From Neorhizobium galegae (GTDB taxonomy: Bacteria; Pseudomonadota; Alphaproteobacteria; Rhizobiales; Rhizobiaceae), in assembly GCF_021391675.1 (NCBI RefSeq), contig NZ_CP090095.1, positions 3,539,501 to 3,603,500 on the forward strand: 64,000 nucleotides of DNA, written 5' to 3'. Below the pieces are notes generated by a model. It saw nothing but the letters and a program-made list of their open reading frames with translations, did no database searches and had not been told where the DNA came from. Of this stretch, positions 1-7,663 are shown piece by piece. Both the position numbers and the translations under genes were made by a program. Each line of letters opens with the position of its first letter. Within the stretch, counting starts at the first letter, position 1.

Positions 1-1204
1 AACCGCCAACCTGATAGCCGCCGGGACCGATGTCCCACGGCTCGCCGATCAGCTTCACCTTGGAGAGCACCGGATCCTGGCTGATAGCATCAAAGAACCC
101 GCCGCGCTCGTCGAAACCCTGCGGCTCGCGGCCGAGGATCGTGCCAAGATCGAAACGAAACCCGTCGACATGCATGCTCTCGGTCCAGTAGCGCAGCGAA
201 TCCATGATCAGCTGCAGCACGCGCGGATGCGAGGTGTTGACGGTGTTCCCGGTGCCGGTGTCGTTGATGTAGTAGCGGTGCTGGTCGGGCATGGTCCGGT
301 AATAGGAGTAATTGTCGATGCCCTTGAAGGAGAGCGTCGGCCCAAGTTCGTTGCCCTCGGCCGTGTGGTTGTAGACCACGTCGAGGATGACCTCGATGCC
401 CGCGTCGTGGAACGACCGCACCATGTCGCGAAACCCCTGGATGCCTCTGGGGCCATAATAGCGGGATGCCGGCGCGAAGAAGCCGAGCGTGTTGTAGCCC
501 CAGAAATTATGGAGCCCCTTGTCGAGCAGGTGCTGATCGTCGGGGAAATAATGGACCGGCATCAGCTCGACGGACGTGATGCCGAGGCTCTTGATATAGT
601 CCACCGAGGCCTTGTGGCCCATGCCTTCGAATGTGCCGCGCAGGTCCTTGGGAATGCCCGGATTGAGCTGGGTGAAGCCCTTCACATGGGTCTCGTAGAC
701 GATCGTCGCCGGCCAGGCGATATTCGGCCGGTTCTGGTCCTTCCAGTCGAACTCGTTCGGATCGATGACCCGGCATTTCGGCATGTAGGGCGCGCTGTCC
801 CGCTCGTCGAAGATCAGGTCCTTGTCTTCGTGCAGGAGATCATAGGCGAAATGCGCCTCGTTCCAGTCGACGTCGCCGACGAATTCTCGCGCATAGGGGT
901 CGATCAGAAGCTTGTTCGGGTTGAAGCGATGGCCGTTTTCCGGATCGTAGGGTCCGTGCACCCGGAAGCCGTAGAGCGTGCCCGGCTTCAGCCCCGGCAC
1001 ATAACCGTGCCAGACCTCATGGGTGTATTCGGGAAGCTCGAGCCTCGCGATCTCTATTCTACCACTGGCGTCGTAGAGACAAAGCTCCACGCGCTCCGCA
1101 TGGGCCGAGAAAATCGCGAAATTGACGCCCTCGCCATCAAAATTGGCTCCAAGCTGAAGCCAGGAGCCGCGCTCGATAACCAAGTGGTTTGATCTTGTAT
1201 CCAT
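1..1204 (-). CDS. glgX: glycogen debranching enzyme GlgX (3' end outside the window)
   Basis: Alpha-1,6-glucosidase that debranches glycogen phosphorylase limit dextrins in the cytoplasm. About 400 N-terminal residues are visible; the gene runs off the left edge. The N-terminal CBM48 early-set domain (residues ~7-110, with GANFDGEGVNFAIFSAHAERV) is followed by the GH13 barrel with ETHVKGFT, region I DVVYNHT and region II DGFRFDLG, whose Asp is the nucleophile, plus the later LIGEPWD acid/base region. The ATG at 1204 has only a weak GGGTG ribosome site. A possible EcfG-type promoter lies 30 bases upstream. GlgX is well supported; a TreX-like role is the alternative. A treZ relic lies about 7 kb away, so the area may once have held more glycogen/trehalose genes. 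Confidence 0.93.
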   Translation of the reverse strand, partial: MDTRSNHLVIERGSWLQLGANFDGEGVNFAIFSAHAERVELCLYDASGRIEIARLELPEYTHEVWHGYVPGLKPGTLYGFRVHGPYDPENGHRFNPNKLLIDPYAREFVGDVDWNEAHFAYDLLHEDKDLIFDERDSAPYMPKCRVIDPNEFDWKDQNRPNIAWPATIVYETHVKGFTQLNPGIPKDLRGTFEGMGHKASVDYIKSLGITSVELMPVHYFPDDQHLLDKGLHNFWGYNTLGFFAPASRYYGPRGIQGFRDMVRSFHDAGIEVILDVVYNHTAEGNELGPTLSFKGIDNYSYYRTMPDQHRYYINDTGTGNTVNTSHPRVLQLIMDSLRYWTESMHVDGFRFDLGTILGREPQGFDERGGFFDAISQDPVLSKVKLIGEPWDIGPGGYQVGG

Positions 1205-1233
1205 GCCACACCCAATTGAAATACTGACGTCAT

Positions 1234-1259
1234 AATGGTGCGGCACAACATTTCGTTCC
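1234..1259 (-). promoter_or_regulatory. weak EcfG/RpoE2-type promoter candidate for glgX
   Basis: On the minus strand GGAAC (1259-1255) is followed by 19 nt and TT (1235-1234). The -10 side reads ATT rather than the usual GTT, so this is the weakest of the set. It sits about 30 bases upstream of the glgX ATG. Confidence 0.35.
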
Positions 1260-1276
1260 CTGGGCGGATAGATAAA

Positions 1277-1528
1277 CTACCTGCACCGATGCGCGTCGAG
1301 TGCGATCACCTTCTCGACCGCGGCGACATCCTCGGCGGTTGCGGCCGAGATGGGGTCGCCGGCGATGGCTTCCAGCACTTCGGGCGCCAGCGCGCCGTTG
1401 CGAATGACGTATTCCAGCGCCTCGCGGGTTTGCCGTTCGGCCTTCAACTGGGCGTAAAGGGCGAGGATCAGCCGGTCGCGCGCATCGCGCTGCCCCTGAC
1501 CGCCTTTCGATCTGGCGAAGTCTGCCAC
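1277..1528 (-). CDS. small hypothetical protein, 83 aa, stress-promoter controlled
   Basis: I do not recognise a family. The protein is short, charged and probably helical: MADFARSKGGQGQRDARDR at the N-terminus, then a Glu/Ala-rich helix and a C-terminal segment ending DAHRCR. The start is GTG at 1528, chosen because GGAGGA lies 5-7 bases upstream; a longer ORF opening at an upstream ATG is in another frame and its ATG overlaps the same GGAGG site. A good EcfG-type promoter at 1559-1583 would give a leader of about 25 nt. It is divergent from the 88-aa gene at 1643. Neither has transmembrane segments. The stress promoter suggests a general-stress role, but function is unknown. Confidence 0.7.
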   Translation of the reverse strand: MADFARSKGGQGQRDARDRLILALYAQLKAERQTREALEYVIRNGALAPEVLEAIAGDPISAATAEDVAAVEKVIALDAHRCR

Positions 1529-1558
1529 GGTCTTCCTCCATGTTCCTGCTGAAGGGTC

Positions 1559-1583
1559 AACTTTCGGTTCCGGCGATTGTTCC
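1559..1583 (-). promoter_or_regulatory. EcfG/RpoE2-type promoter upstream of the 83-aa gene
   Basis: Minus strand GGAAC (1583-1579), 18 nt, then TT (1560-1559), with G before the TT. The spacing and both boxes match the alphaproteobacterial general-stress sigma factor consensus, and the position about 30 bases upstream of the GTG start fits. Confidence 0.65.
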
Positions 1584-1642
1584 CTCCGCCGGAACCTCCG
1601 CTATCTCCTTGAAGAAGCGAAGCACGGGACAAGGAGGAAACC

Positions 1643-1909
1643 ATGTCGACACTGACCCCGCATGAACTGGAGGGGCGCCTGAATGCCCACCGAGAACTGC
1701 TGATCGAGCTCTTGTCCGCGATGATCGGGGGCGAAGTGACCATCACGTCACTCCTCAAGCGGCTGCGCGACGACGCGACCTTCAAGGACAATGAGGAGGA
1801 TCCGGGCGTGTTGCCGGAGGGCGCATTCGCAATCGAGAATTCGGCGGCGCGCGAGGTGCGGTCGATCCTCGACGCGGCACGTGCCCGGGCCGCAGCCGAC
1901 GAGAATTGA
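1643..1909 (+). CDS. small hypothetical protein, 88 aa
   Basis: Unrecognised small cytoplasmic protein starting MSTLTPHELEGRLNAHREL, mostly helical, acidic, with DNEEDPGVLPEGAFAIEN in the middle and an Ala/Arg-rich C-terminal helix. The start has a strong ribosome site (AAGGAGGAAACC just before the ATG). It is divergent from the 83-aa gene at 1277-1528; 114 bases separate them. I found no GGAAC-N18-TT promoter in its own orientation, although a GGAAC box (1591-1595) lies upstream without a proper -10. Rhizobial genomes commonly carry such small proteins next to stress genes; no function can be assigned. Confidence 0.75.
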   Translation: MSTLTPHELEGRLNAHRELLIELLSAMIGGEVTITSLLKRLRDDATFKDNEEDPGVLPEGAFAIENSAAREVRSILDAARARAAADEN

Positions 1910-2025
1910 GGTGCCGTTAACCGTGCCAGGTCACATTTAAGGCGATCCCGCCACGTTTATGGCCATTTCGTGGAACTACAATGCGACTTTCTCGTTCATT
2001 CACGACCGAAGCGATGGAGGCGACG

Positions 2026-2103
2026 ATGGTCAGAGAATGGGTAGAAGCAGCAGGCTTTGTTCTGGTGATCGCCGCCTGCTACATGATGGTCATCCCCGTC
2101 TGA
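2026..2103 (+). CDS. possible 25-aa single-span membrane microprotein
   Basis: The ORF encodes MVREWVEAAGFVLVIAACYM plus MVIPV: a short charged start followed by one hydrophobic span. GGAGG sits 5 bases before this ATG. An in-frame upstream ATG at 1981 would give 40 aa but has no good ribosome site. Too short for ordinary gene callers; supported only by the ribosome site and the composition. Confidence 0.4.
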   Translation: MVREWVEAAGFVLVIAACYMMVIPV

Positions 2104-2137
2104 GTTTCAAGCTCCTGGGGAGGAGAGAGGCCTTGAT

Positions 2138-3202
2138 CTAAGGCCCACTGCTCTCGCGGCCGGCAAAGAAGGCCGCGAGAGCGGCAAAATCTTCTTCATT
2201 TAGTTTTTTTGCCACCTCGGTCATCAGGTGGTTGAACGAAGACCCGCCTCGCACACCTGCATGGAAGAGGCGGAGTTGGCGCTCCAGATAAGGGGCGTTT
2301 TGACCCGAGATGCGCGGATAGGCAGGATTGCCGCCGGGCTTTTCGTGGCAACTGAGGCAGGCGGGAATTTTGTCTGTCGCTCTTCCCCTTTCCGCGATCT
2401 CGCGGCCCCTTTCCACGAGCTGTAGATCAACCGGCACCGAAGGCCTTTGCGGTCTTGCCTGCTTGGCATAATAGGCCGCAAGCTCCGGCAGGCTCTCCTC
2501 CGCCAAGGTCCCGACCGCGACCCTCATGACGCCGCTTGCCCGCTCACCATGCGCATAGGCGCGCAGGCTGTTGAGCAGGTAGGCTTCCGACTGCCCGGCG
2601 AGCCGCGGGATGACACTGTTGCCGTTGAGCCGCTTTTCCGCATGGCAGCTTTCGCAGGTGATCGGCAGCGGCGACACCTCGCCCGCGGTGCCGATACCAT
2701 GCAGGCCGGACGCCTGCAGATAGGCATTGCCGTCCATGCCCGGCAGCTTTCGTAGGAACGCTACCATGTCCCAGACCTCGTCGTCGCGCGCCTGAGCCGG
2801 CCAGGCCGGCATGCCGGTGAAGCGCACCCCGTGCTTGACGATCTCGAAGAGTTCGGCATCGCTCCAGCCGGGAACCACCGTCTTCAGATCCGGCGGCGGC
2901 GGCAGCATGGCGAGCACGGCGCCTGAAGCCTTTTGCGCCGGCGAGCCATGACAGATGGCGCAGCCGGTCTCGAAATGCCCGGCCGCCGGCGGCAGCAGCG
3001 CCGGATTGTCGAGCGGCGGCACTTCGATGGAAAGAGCCGCGGTACGGATCGAATTGCGCATCACCCAGTGCAGGAACCAATCCGTGATCCCCCAATGACC
3101 GGTGCTTGCCTTGACGCTCATCAGTCCGGACCAGGCGAACCCAAGCCCCAGAAGCGGCGCCACGATCACAAGGATCGCGAGATATTTCCAGCGGATCGTC
3201 AT
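2138..3202 (-). CDS. membrane-anchored tri-heme cytochrome c
   Basis: Electron-transfer protein of 354 aa. An N-terminal hydrophobic span (residues ~6-30) anchors it, with the rest predicted periplasmic. Three CxxCH haem-attachment motifs are visible: CAICH (81-85), CESCH (183-187) and CLSCH (282-286). Candidate axial Met ligands include the TGMPAW segment after haem 1. The layout resembles the tri-haem subunit of membrane alcohol/gluconate dehydrogenases, or a mono-haem domain fused to a c4-like di-haem unit, but no dehydrogenase partner is adjacent. The start at 3202 is preceded by GGGAGGAG; a longer frame extends upstream but is Pro/Arg-rich and unlikely. An EcfG-type promoter at 3399-3423 points at it, implying a leader of about 190 nt. 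Confidence 0.88.
   Translation of the reverse strand: MTIRWKYLAILVIVAPLLGLGFAWSGLMSVKASTGHWGITDWFLHWVMRNSIRTAALSIEVPPLDNPALLPPAAGHFETGCAICHGSPAQKASGAVLAMLPPPPDLKTVVPGWSDAELFEIVKHGVRFTGMPAWPAQARDDEVWDMVAFLRKLPGMDGNAYLQASGLHGIGTAGEVSPLPITCESCHAEKRLNGNSVIPRLAGQSEAYLLNSLRAYAHGERASGVMRVAVGTLAEESLPELAAYYAKQARPQRPSVPVDLQLVERGREIAERGRATDKIPACLSCHEKPGGNPAYPRISGQNAPYLERQLRLFHAGVRGGSSFNHLMTEVAKKLNEEDFAALAAFFAGRESSGP
2151..2181. other. perfect 11-bp hairpin in the last codons of the cytochrome gene
   Basis: CTCTCGCGGCC (2151-2161), a 9-base loop, and GGCCGCGAGAG (2171-2181) pair perfectly. It overlaps the final codons of the minus-strand cytochrome gene and follows the plus-strand microprotein. No T-run follows directly on either strand, so its terminator role is uncertain. 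Confidence 0.4.
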
Positions 3203-3398
3203 CCGGCTACTCCTCCCAAAGCCACGGCCGGCGCCGTGCAAGCAACGCCACCCCTGCCCGCGATCCCCAACGGCGGAGCGTCGCGGCGAAGGCAGATGTC
3301 TCGGCCTTTCACCGTAAAGCGGATGGAGAGAAAGGGAAAGCAGCACGCCGAACGCCGTGGTTGAGGCTTCAGCAGGGAACTGGGAAAATTCGGCACCG

Positions 3399-3423
3399 AA
3401 CGTACCATCGGGAATTTTGTTCC
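3399..3423 (-). promoter_or_regulatory. EcfG/RpoE2-type promoter upstream of the cytochrome c gene
   Basis: Minus strand GGAAC (3423-3419), 18 nt, TT (3400-3399) preceded by CG, giving the full CGTT -10 box. It is one of the best matches in the window. It is divergent from the candidate at 3465-3489. Confidence 0.65.
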
Positions 3424-3464
3424 AGCCGCCGGATAACTTTGTGTAACCGACTGTGAAAAAGATG

Positions 3465-3489
3465 GAACGAATCCTCCGACGAGGGGTTT
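3465..3489 (+). promoter_or_regulatory. EcfG/RpoE2-type promoter upstream of the 65-aa gene and pfpI
   Basis: Plus strand GGAAC (3465-3469), 17-18 nt, then TT within GGGTTTG (3484-3490). It lies about 50 bases before the start at 3539. Together with 3399-3423 it fills the 336-base gap between the cytochrome gene and the 65-aa gene; nothing else was recognised there. Confidence 0.6.
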
Positions 3490-3538
3490 GCTCCCCTGTG
3501 AACGGGCAATCGCCCAGCGTTCGCGACGGGAGAAAATC

Positions 3539-3736
3539 ATGATGCAATTTCTAAAAATGCTTAGAAACAGGCTCACCGGCACGCACCAGAAGAAAACTTT
3601 CGCCGTGGCCCATCCGGAAGAACTGCAGGTCGTCGTCCCTGATGCCGTGGTCCTTCCGTTGCCCAAGTCGCCTCGTGAGGAAATCAGCGTCCCCGCCTCC
3701 ATCAACGGCCGGGACCTCTCCACCGGCCGGCTGTGA
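3539..3736 (+). CDS. small hypothetical protein, 65 aa
   Basis: Unrecognised basic-then-acidic small protein beginning MMQFLKMLRNRLTGTHQKK and ending SINGRDLSTGRL. The ATG at 3539 (or 3542) is preceded by GGGAG at suitable spacing and lies downstream of the stress-type promoter at 3465, which argues against the longer reading from 3488. The pfpI gene starts 51 bases after its stop on the same strand with no terminator between, so the two are probably cotranscribed. No membrane span or known motif. Likely a general-stress small protein, by context only. Confidence 0.6.
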   Translation: MMQFLKMLRNRLTGTHQKKTFAVAHPEELQVVVPDAVVLPLPKSPREEISVPASINGRDLSTGRL

Positions 3737-3787
3737 GGCCGGCCGAGACTCTGCACACCACGGAACTGCCAACCAAAGGAGACCAGC

Positions 3788-4348
3788 ATGACCACCATCG
3801 AGTCCGCCAACATCCTGATCCTCGCGGCCGACGGCTATGAGCGATCGGAACTGCGCGTCCCGCTGGAGGAACTGAAAAAACGTGGAGCCGTCGTCAAGAT
3901 CGCCTCCATCAAGGCAGGCGAGATCAAAAGCTGGGACAAGAAGAACTGGGGCGATACCGTCCCGGTGGACCTGGAGGCCAAGAACGTCAACGCGGAGGAC
4001 TTCGATGCCCTCGTGCTGCCGGGCGGCCAGATCAACCCCGACATCCTGCGTGACAACGAAGATGCGATGAAGGTCGTGCGGGACTTCGTGAAAAGCGGCA
4101 AGCCGGTCGCAGCGATCTGCCATGGCCCATGGTTGCTAGTGGAGGCCGATGCCCTTCGCGGTCGCAAGGCGACCTCCTATCATTCGATCCGCACCGACAT
4201 CCGCAATGCCGGCGCATCATGGAAGGATGAGGCCGTAGTGGTCGACAACGGTATCATCACCTCGCGCTCGCCCGAGGATCTGCCGCAATTCGTGGCGAAG
4301 ATCGTCGAGGAAGTCCAGGAAGGACGCCTCAATCGCCGGGCAGCGTAA
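3788..4348 (+). CDS. PfpI/DJ-1 family protein (type 1 glutamine amidotransferase fold)
   Basis: Full-length 186-aa member of the DJ-1/PfpI superfamily, whose members act as glyoxalase/deglycase-like enzymes or intracellular proteases; E. coli YhbO and Bacillus GSP18 are related. The catalytic Cys lies in the nucleophile elbow AICHGPW (~residue 114-120), with the family VLPGGQ and the SYHSIRTDIRNAGA segments also present. The early Glu of the active site is consistent with GYERSELRVP near residue 18. A GGAGACCAGC ribosome site precedes the ATG. It probably shares the EcfG-type promoter of the 65-aa gene. Carbonyl-stress protection is the likely role, inferred from family and context. Confidence 0.9.
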   Translation: MTTIESANILILAADGYERSELRVPLEELKKRGAVVKIASIKAGEIKSWDKKNWGDTVPVDLEAKNVNAEDFDALVLPGGQINPDILRDNEDAMKVVRDFVKSGKPVAAICHGPWLLVEADALRGRKATSYHSIRTDIRNAGASWKDEAVVVDNGIITSRSPEDLPQFVAKIVEEVQEGRLNRRAA

Positions 4349-4407
4349 CTTGACGTAGCTCGGCTCCGGCCGTCCGCAACCTCCTCGCGGGCGGCCGACA
4401 CGGACGC

Positions 4408-5451
4408 CTAGACCTGCTTCAGAAAGGCGAGAAGCCGCCGTTCGTTGGCGCGCAACTCCTTCGGCCGCGTCAGCGCCATCTTGTCCCGCATCACCTTTTC
4501 CAGCGGCGAGACATCCTCCGAAAGTGCCAGAATGCCCGGGTGGATGTAGCTTGAGCGGCAGACCGCCGGCGTGTTGTGCAGAGCTTCCGCCGCCGCCTTG
4601 CACATCGCCTTGATCTTCGGGCGCCGGCCCTCCTGCTCTACCACCTCCCAGGCCGCCATCAGCCCCGCGAGACTGCCGCCCCAGGTGCGGAACGTCTTGG
4701 CCGAGACCGCGAACCCTGCGGCCTTGGCAAGATAAGCGTTGAGCCGGCCCGAATCGATCGGACGCGGCACGCCCTGCTCGTCCGGCCAGGAAAACAGCTG
4801 CCGACCCGGCAGATCGGCTATTTCTTCCAGGATGCGCTGCAGACGGGGATGTTTCAGCGTGTGCTGCACGCGCCGGCCGCCCTTGGCGACGAAGCGCAGC
4901 ATGACCGACTCGCCGGACAGCGTCATGTGGCGCTTCAGCAGCGTGGTCGCACCGTAGGTCTTGTTCTCCTTGGCGTAGAGACGATTGCCGACCCGCAGAT
5001 GGGTTGCGTCCATCAGGGCCACCAATGCGGCGATCACCGCGTCGGACTTGTCGAGGCCAAGTTCGAGGTCGCGTTTCGCCTTGCGGCGGATCCGCGGCAG
5101 AGCCTCGCCGAACCGGACGAGCTGATCGAACTTGCGTTCGCTGCGAAAGTTCTGCCAGTCGGGATGATAACGATACTGCTTGCGGCCGCGTGAATCGTAG
5201 CCGGTCGCCTGGAGATGCCCACGCGGATCGAGGCAGATCCACACATTCTCATAGGCGGGCGGCAGGCCGAGCGATGCGATCCGCAGGCGATGCTCCGGAT
5301 CGGAGAGCAAAGTGCCGTCGGGCAGGCGGTAGGTGAAACCCTTGCCGCGCCTGAGCCGACGGATGCCGGGCTCCGTATCGCCGACATAGGTAAGGCCGAT
5401 GGTCTCAAGGGAATCCTGATCGATGTCGATCGTGGTGAGCATGGCGTCCAT
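4408..5451 (-). CDS. DNA topoisomerase IB (eukaryotic/poxvirus type)
   Basis: Relaxes supercoiled DNA through a 3'-phosphotyrosyl intermediate. The protein (347 aa from 5451) shows the bacterial TopIB N-terminal domain (GKGFTYRLPDG, residues ~37-46; YRYHPDW near 94) and the catalytic domain with LMDATHLRVGN (~146), TFRTWGGS (~253-260) and the SSYIHP motif with the nucleophile Tyr at ~302. The frame opens at a GTG at 5475, but the EcfG-type promoter (5486-5461) would place transcription start near 5454, so the ATG at 5451 or 5442 is more likely; neither has a Shine-Dalgarno, suggesting a leaderless or near-leaderless message. Stress-induced TopIB genes fit desiccation/DNA-damage functions, by inference. 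It is convergent with pfpI. Confidence 0.92.
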   Translation of the reverse strand: MDAMLTTIDIDQDSLETIGLTYVGDTEPGIRRLRRGKGFTYRLPDGTLLSDPEHRLRIASLGLPPAYENVWICLDPRGHLQATGYDSRGRKQYRYHPDWQNFRSERKFDQLVRFGEALPRIRRKAKRDLELGLDKSDAVIAALVALMDATHLRVGNRLYAKENKTYGATTLLKRHMTLSGESVMLRFVAKGGRRVQHTLKHPRLQRILEEIADLPGRQLFSWPDEQGVPRPIDSGRLNAYLAKAAGFAVSAKTFRTWGGSLAGLMAAWEVVEQEGRRPKIKAMCKAAAEALHNTPAVCRSSYIHPGILALSEDVSPLEKVMRDKMALTRPKELRANERRLLAFLKQV

Positions 5452-5460
5452 GGCCGACCA

Positions 5461-5486
5461 AACGGCGAGGACCACAGCTTCGTTCC
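5461..5486 (-). promoter_or_regulatory. EcfG/RpoE2-type promoter overlapping the apparent topoisomerase start
   Basis: Minus strand GGAAC (5486-5482), 19 nt, TT (5462-5461), with CCGTT at the -10. Its position rules out translation from the GTG at 5475 if this is the only promoter. Confidence 0.6.
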
Positions 5487-5506
5487 GGCGCTCACGGAGA
5501 TAACCG

Positions 5507-7207
5507 CTAGATGGCTATGTCCTTGAGAGTTTCGGCGCCCTCGCCTCGTTCGAAGGCCAAGCGCGGCGCATTCAAGGACCAGCGAAGCCCTTCATTGCGG
5601 AAGTCGATCTCGACCTGGCCGGCGAAAGCCGCCGCCGCATGGCGCCTGATGATCGTCGTGCCGAACCCGGTGCGGGAAGGCTCGTGAACCGCCGGTCCGT
5701 CCCTCTCTTCCCAGACGAGCTCAAGCCGGCTTTCGCCGTCATCTTCGTCGACCATGTCCTTCCAGGCGATGCGCACTCTGCCCTGCGGCACGGAGAGCGC
5801 GCCGTATTTCACCGAGTTGGTGGCAAGCTCGTGGAGGATGAGGCCAAGGTTCTGGACCGCTTCGGCCTTGAGGATAAAATCCGTGCCCTGCAGCTCGACC
5901 CGGTCGGCCACGTCCGCGAACGTGCTCATGTGGATTTCGATGACGCGGCGGATCGACACCCCGGCCCACTGCTCCTTCGCCAGCGCCTCGATCGATTTGC
6001 CGAGGCCTTGAAGGCGGGTGCTGATCGCCTTCTGGAACTCCTCCATCGTGGTGTCCTGGCGTGCCAGCTGGCGCATCATCGCCTGGATCAGAGTGAGGAT
6101 GTTCTTGGTCCGGTGAACCAGCTCATGCAGGATGAGGTGAATCCGATCTTCCGCCTCGCTGCGGTCGAAGGAGGCATTCGAAAGAGCGACCGCCACCTGG
6201 TTGGCTTCGCGGATCTTCGTCTCCACGGGAGAGACGATCTCGCCCTTGCCGATCCGCTCGGCCATTTCGGCGATCTGCCGGATCGGGATGCGAAGCTGAC
6301 GGCCGACGAACCAGGCGATCAGCATGCCGAGAGCGAGGAAGATCGCACCGCCGGCGATCAACTGCCGCCATGTGGTAAGGATGCTCGCCTGCGCCGCATC
6401 GATCGGCCCCCAGACGACGGCCTTCCACGTCCACCCGGTGATCTGGGCGTAGCCGTACATCTGCCGGCGGTTGCCGTCGACATCCTCGATCGTACCCTTG
6501 AAGCCAGTCATCAGCTTGAGCATGTCGGAGGGAAACGCCGTGCCGGAACCGAGCGCATGGGCGCCGAGGGAAGTCACTACCTTTCCGGCCCCGTCCACGA
6601 CCGCGACCGACCAGCCGTCAGGAAGCCCCTCCGTCGAGATCAGCTTCTGCAGGTCCTCGGCATTCTGCGTCATGATCATCGCGGCGCCGGAATGGGAAAT
6701 CTCCTTGGGCAAAGGCATCGTGACGTTGAAGACATGCTTGCCGCTGGTGGCGCCGAAAAACACGTTGGAGACTTCGGTCACGCCGTTGTTCACAGCCGAT
6801 TGCAGCCCGAGCATGCTGGAGATCTTGCCAAGCGGCGCGTCGAACGGCACCCGGGTGTTGAGCCGCTGCTGCCCATCCGCATTGACGACGAGAATATAGA
6901 GCGAGTCGGACCGCAGGCTATTCTGGGTTCGGTTGTGGAAGGCACGCAGGTCACCGGCCTCAAGCTCCGGCGACGTGACAAGCAGCCGAAGCGTCGTCGC
7001 CATGTCCTGTAGCTCACGGTCGATGGAGCGAGCGATGAGCTGGGCGTCTTCGGCGGTCTCGGCTGCAAGGATCTCGCGCTCGTTCGCCTCCAGCTCCGTC
7101 ATCAGGTAACCGACGAAAATCAGCAATGGCAAGGCGACGCCAGCCGCCAGTGCGACCAGGTAGGCACCGATCGGCGCCGTTGGAAAAAACCGCGAAACTC
7201 TAAACAT
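5507..7207 (-). CDS. HWE/HisKA_2-family sensor histidine kinase
   Basis: 566-aa membrane sensor kinase. A transmembrane span (residues ~13-35), a periplasmic Cache-like region (~40-275), a second span (~283-302), a HAMP region (~303-350), then the kinase core with the phospho-acceptor His365 in HELVHRTKNIL, the N box LGLILHELATNSVKYG, and WEERDGP typical of HWE/HisKA_2 enzymes. Kinases of this family feed PhyR, the anti-anti-sigma switch of the general stress response, in several alphaproteobacteria; no phyR, nepR or ecfG lies in this window. It is flanked by EcfG-type promoters but has none itself. A role as a stress-response input is inference. A Shine-Dalgarno is weak; the N-terminus is plausible because the first span follows directly. 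Confidence 0.88.
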   Translation of the reverse strand: MFRVSRFFPTAPIGAYLVALAAGVALPLLIFVGYLMTELEANEREILAAETAEDAQLIARSIDRELQDMATTLRLLVTSPELEAGDLRAFHNRTQNSLRSDSLYILVVNADGQQRLNTRVPFDAPLGKISSMLGLQSAVNNGVTEVSNVFFGATSGKHVFNVTMPLPKEISHSGAAMIMTQNAEDLQKLISTEGLPDGWSVAVVDGAGKVVTSLGAHALGSGTAFPSDMLKLMTGFKGTIEDVDGNRRQMYGYAQITGWTWKAVVWGPIDAAQASILTTWRQLIAGGAIFLALGMLIAWFVGRQLRIPIRQIAEMAERIGKGEIVSPVETKIREANQVAVALSNASFDRSEAEDRIHLILHELVHRTKNILTLIQAMMRQLARQDTTMEEFQKAISTRLQGLGKSIEALAKEQWAGVSIRRVIEIHMSTFADVADRVELQGTDFILKAEAVQNLGLILHELATNSVKYGALSVPQGRVRIAWKDMVDEDDGESRLELVWEERDGPAVHEPSRTGFGTTIIRRHAAAAFAGQVEIDFRNEGLRWSLNAPRLAFERGEGAETLKDIAI

Positions 7208-7378
7208 TCCGCGTCTTTACCCTATGGAAAAAAGCTGCAGGTGCCTGTGCCACCTGCCGGCATTATTCATTTCCGTGTCCCGCCATCTGCTAATATTCTA
7301 GCGGGTCTTATCTAACTGGTTTTAGAGGCCGGGCCAAGGATTGATTGCCGGCGATATGGTTTTCCGGAACGGGACGGC

Positions 7379-7600
7379 TCAGCTGTGTCGAGGCCGCTCC
7401 GACACGTCGAAATTCACATCCCAGTCCTTTTCCGGCCCCTTTTCGCCGGGCGGATTGCGGTGCTTCGTCGCGTCGTCGGAGCCGGTGATCACAGTCGGTT
7501 TGGCGCTTGCGACGCCGTTTGCCTTGCCGTCCGCCTGGGATTTGGCGTACTGCCCCGCGGCGTCCTTGTGGATTTTGGCGGTATCATTGTTCTCGGTCAT
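7379..7600 (-). CDS. small hydrophilic hypothetical protein, 73 aa
   Basis: Very polar small protein, probably unstructured, starting MTENNDTAKIHKDAAGQYAK and containing Ser/Asp/Lys-rich segments, PPGEKGPEKDW and a C-terminal VSERPRHS. No known domain. AAGGAGACATC precedes the ATG, a strong ribosome site. It lies 63 bases downstream of the BON-domain gene on the same strand, with a perfect hairpin between, so it is probably cotranscribed from the EcfG-type promoter at 8516-8540 with processing or partial termination. The composition recalls hydrophilin-like stress proteins, but that is an impression, not a family assignment. Confidence 0.72.
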   Translation of the reverse strand: MTENNDTAKIHKDAAGQYAKSQADGKANGVASAKPTVITGSDDATKHRNPPGEKGPEKDWDVNFDVSERPRHS

Positions 7601-7619
7601 GATGTCTCCTTCTAGAATG

Positions 7620-7648
7620 GAGTCAGGCCACCGACAGCGGCCTGACTC
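7620..7648. other. perfect 10-bp intercistronic hairpin
   Basis: GAGTCAGGCC (7620-7629), 9-base loop, GGCCTGACTC (7639-7648). It lies between the BON-domain gene and the 73-aa gene. On the minus strand it is followed by CATTCTAG rather than a T-run, so a processing or stabilising hairpin is likelier than a full terminator. Confidence 0.55.
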
Positions 7649-7663
7649 GTGGATCAGACCGGA

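Noticed and set aside
1959..2141. 60-aa plus-strand frame MAISWNYNATF...
   Set aside because: No ribosome site; the better-supported reading in this stretch is the 25-aa ORF in another frame at 2026.
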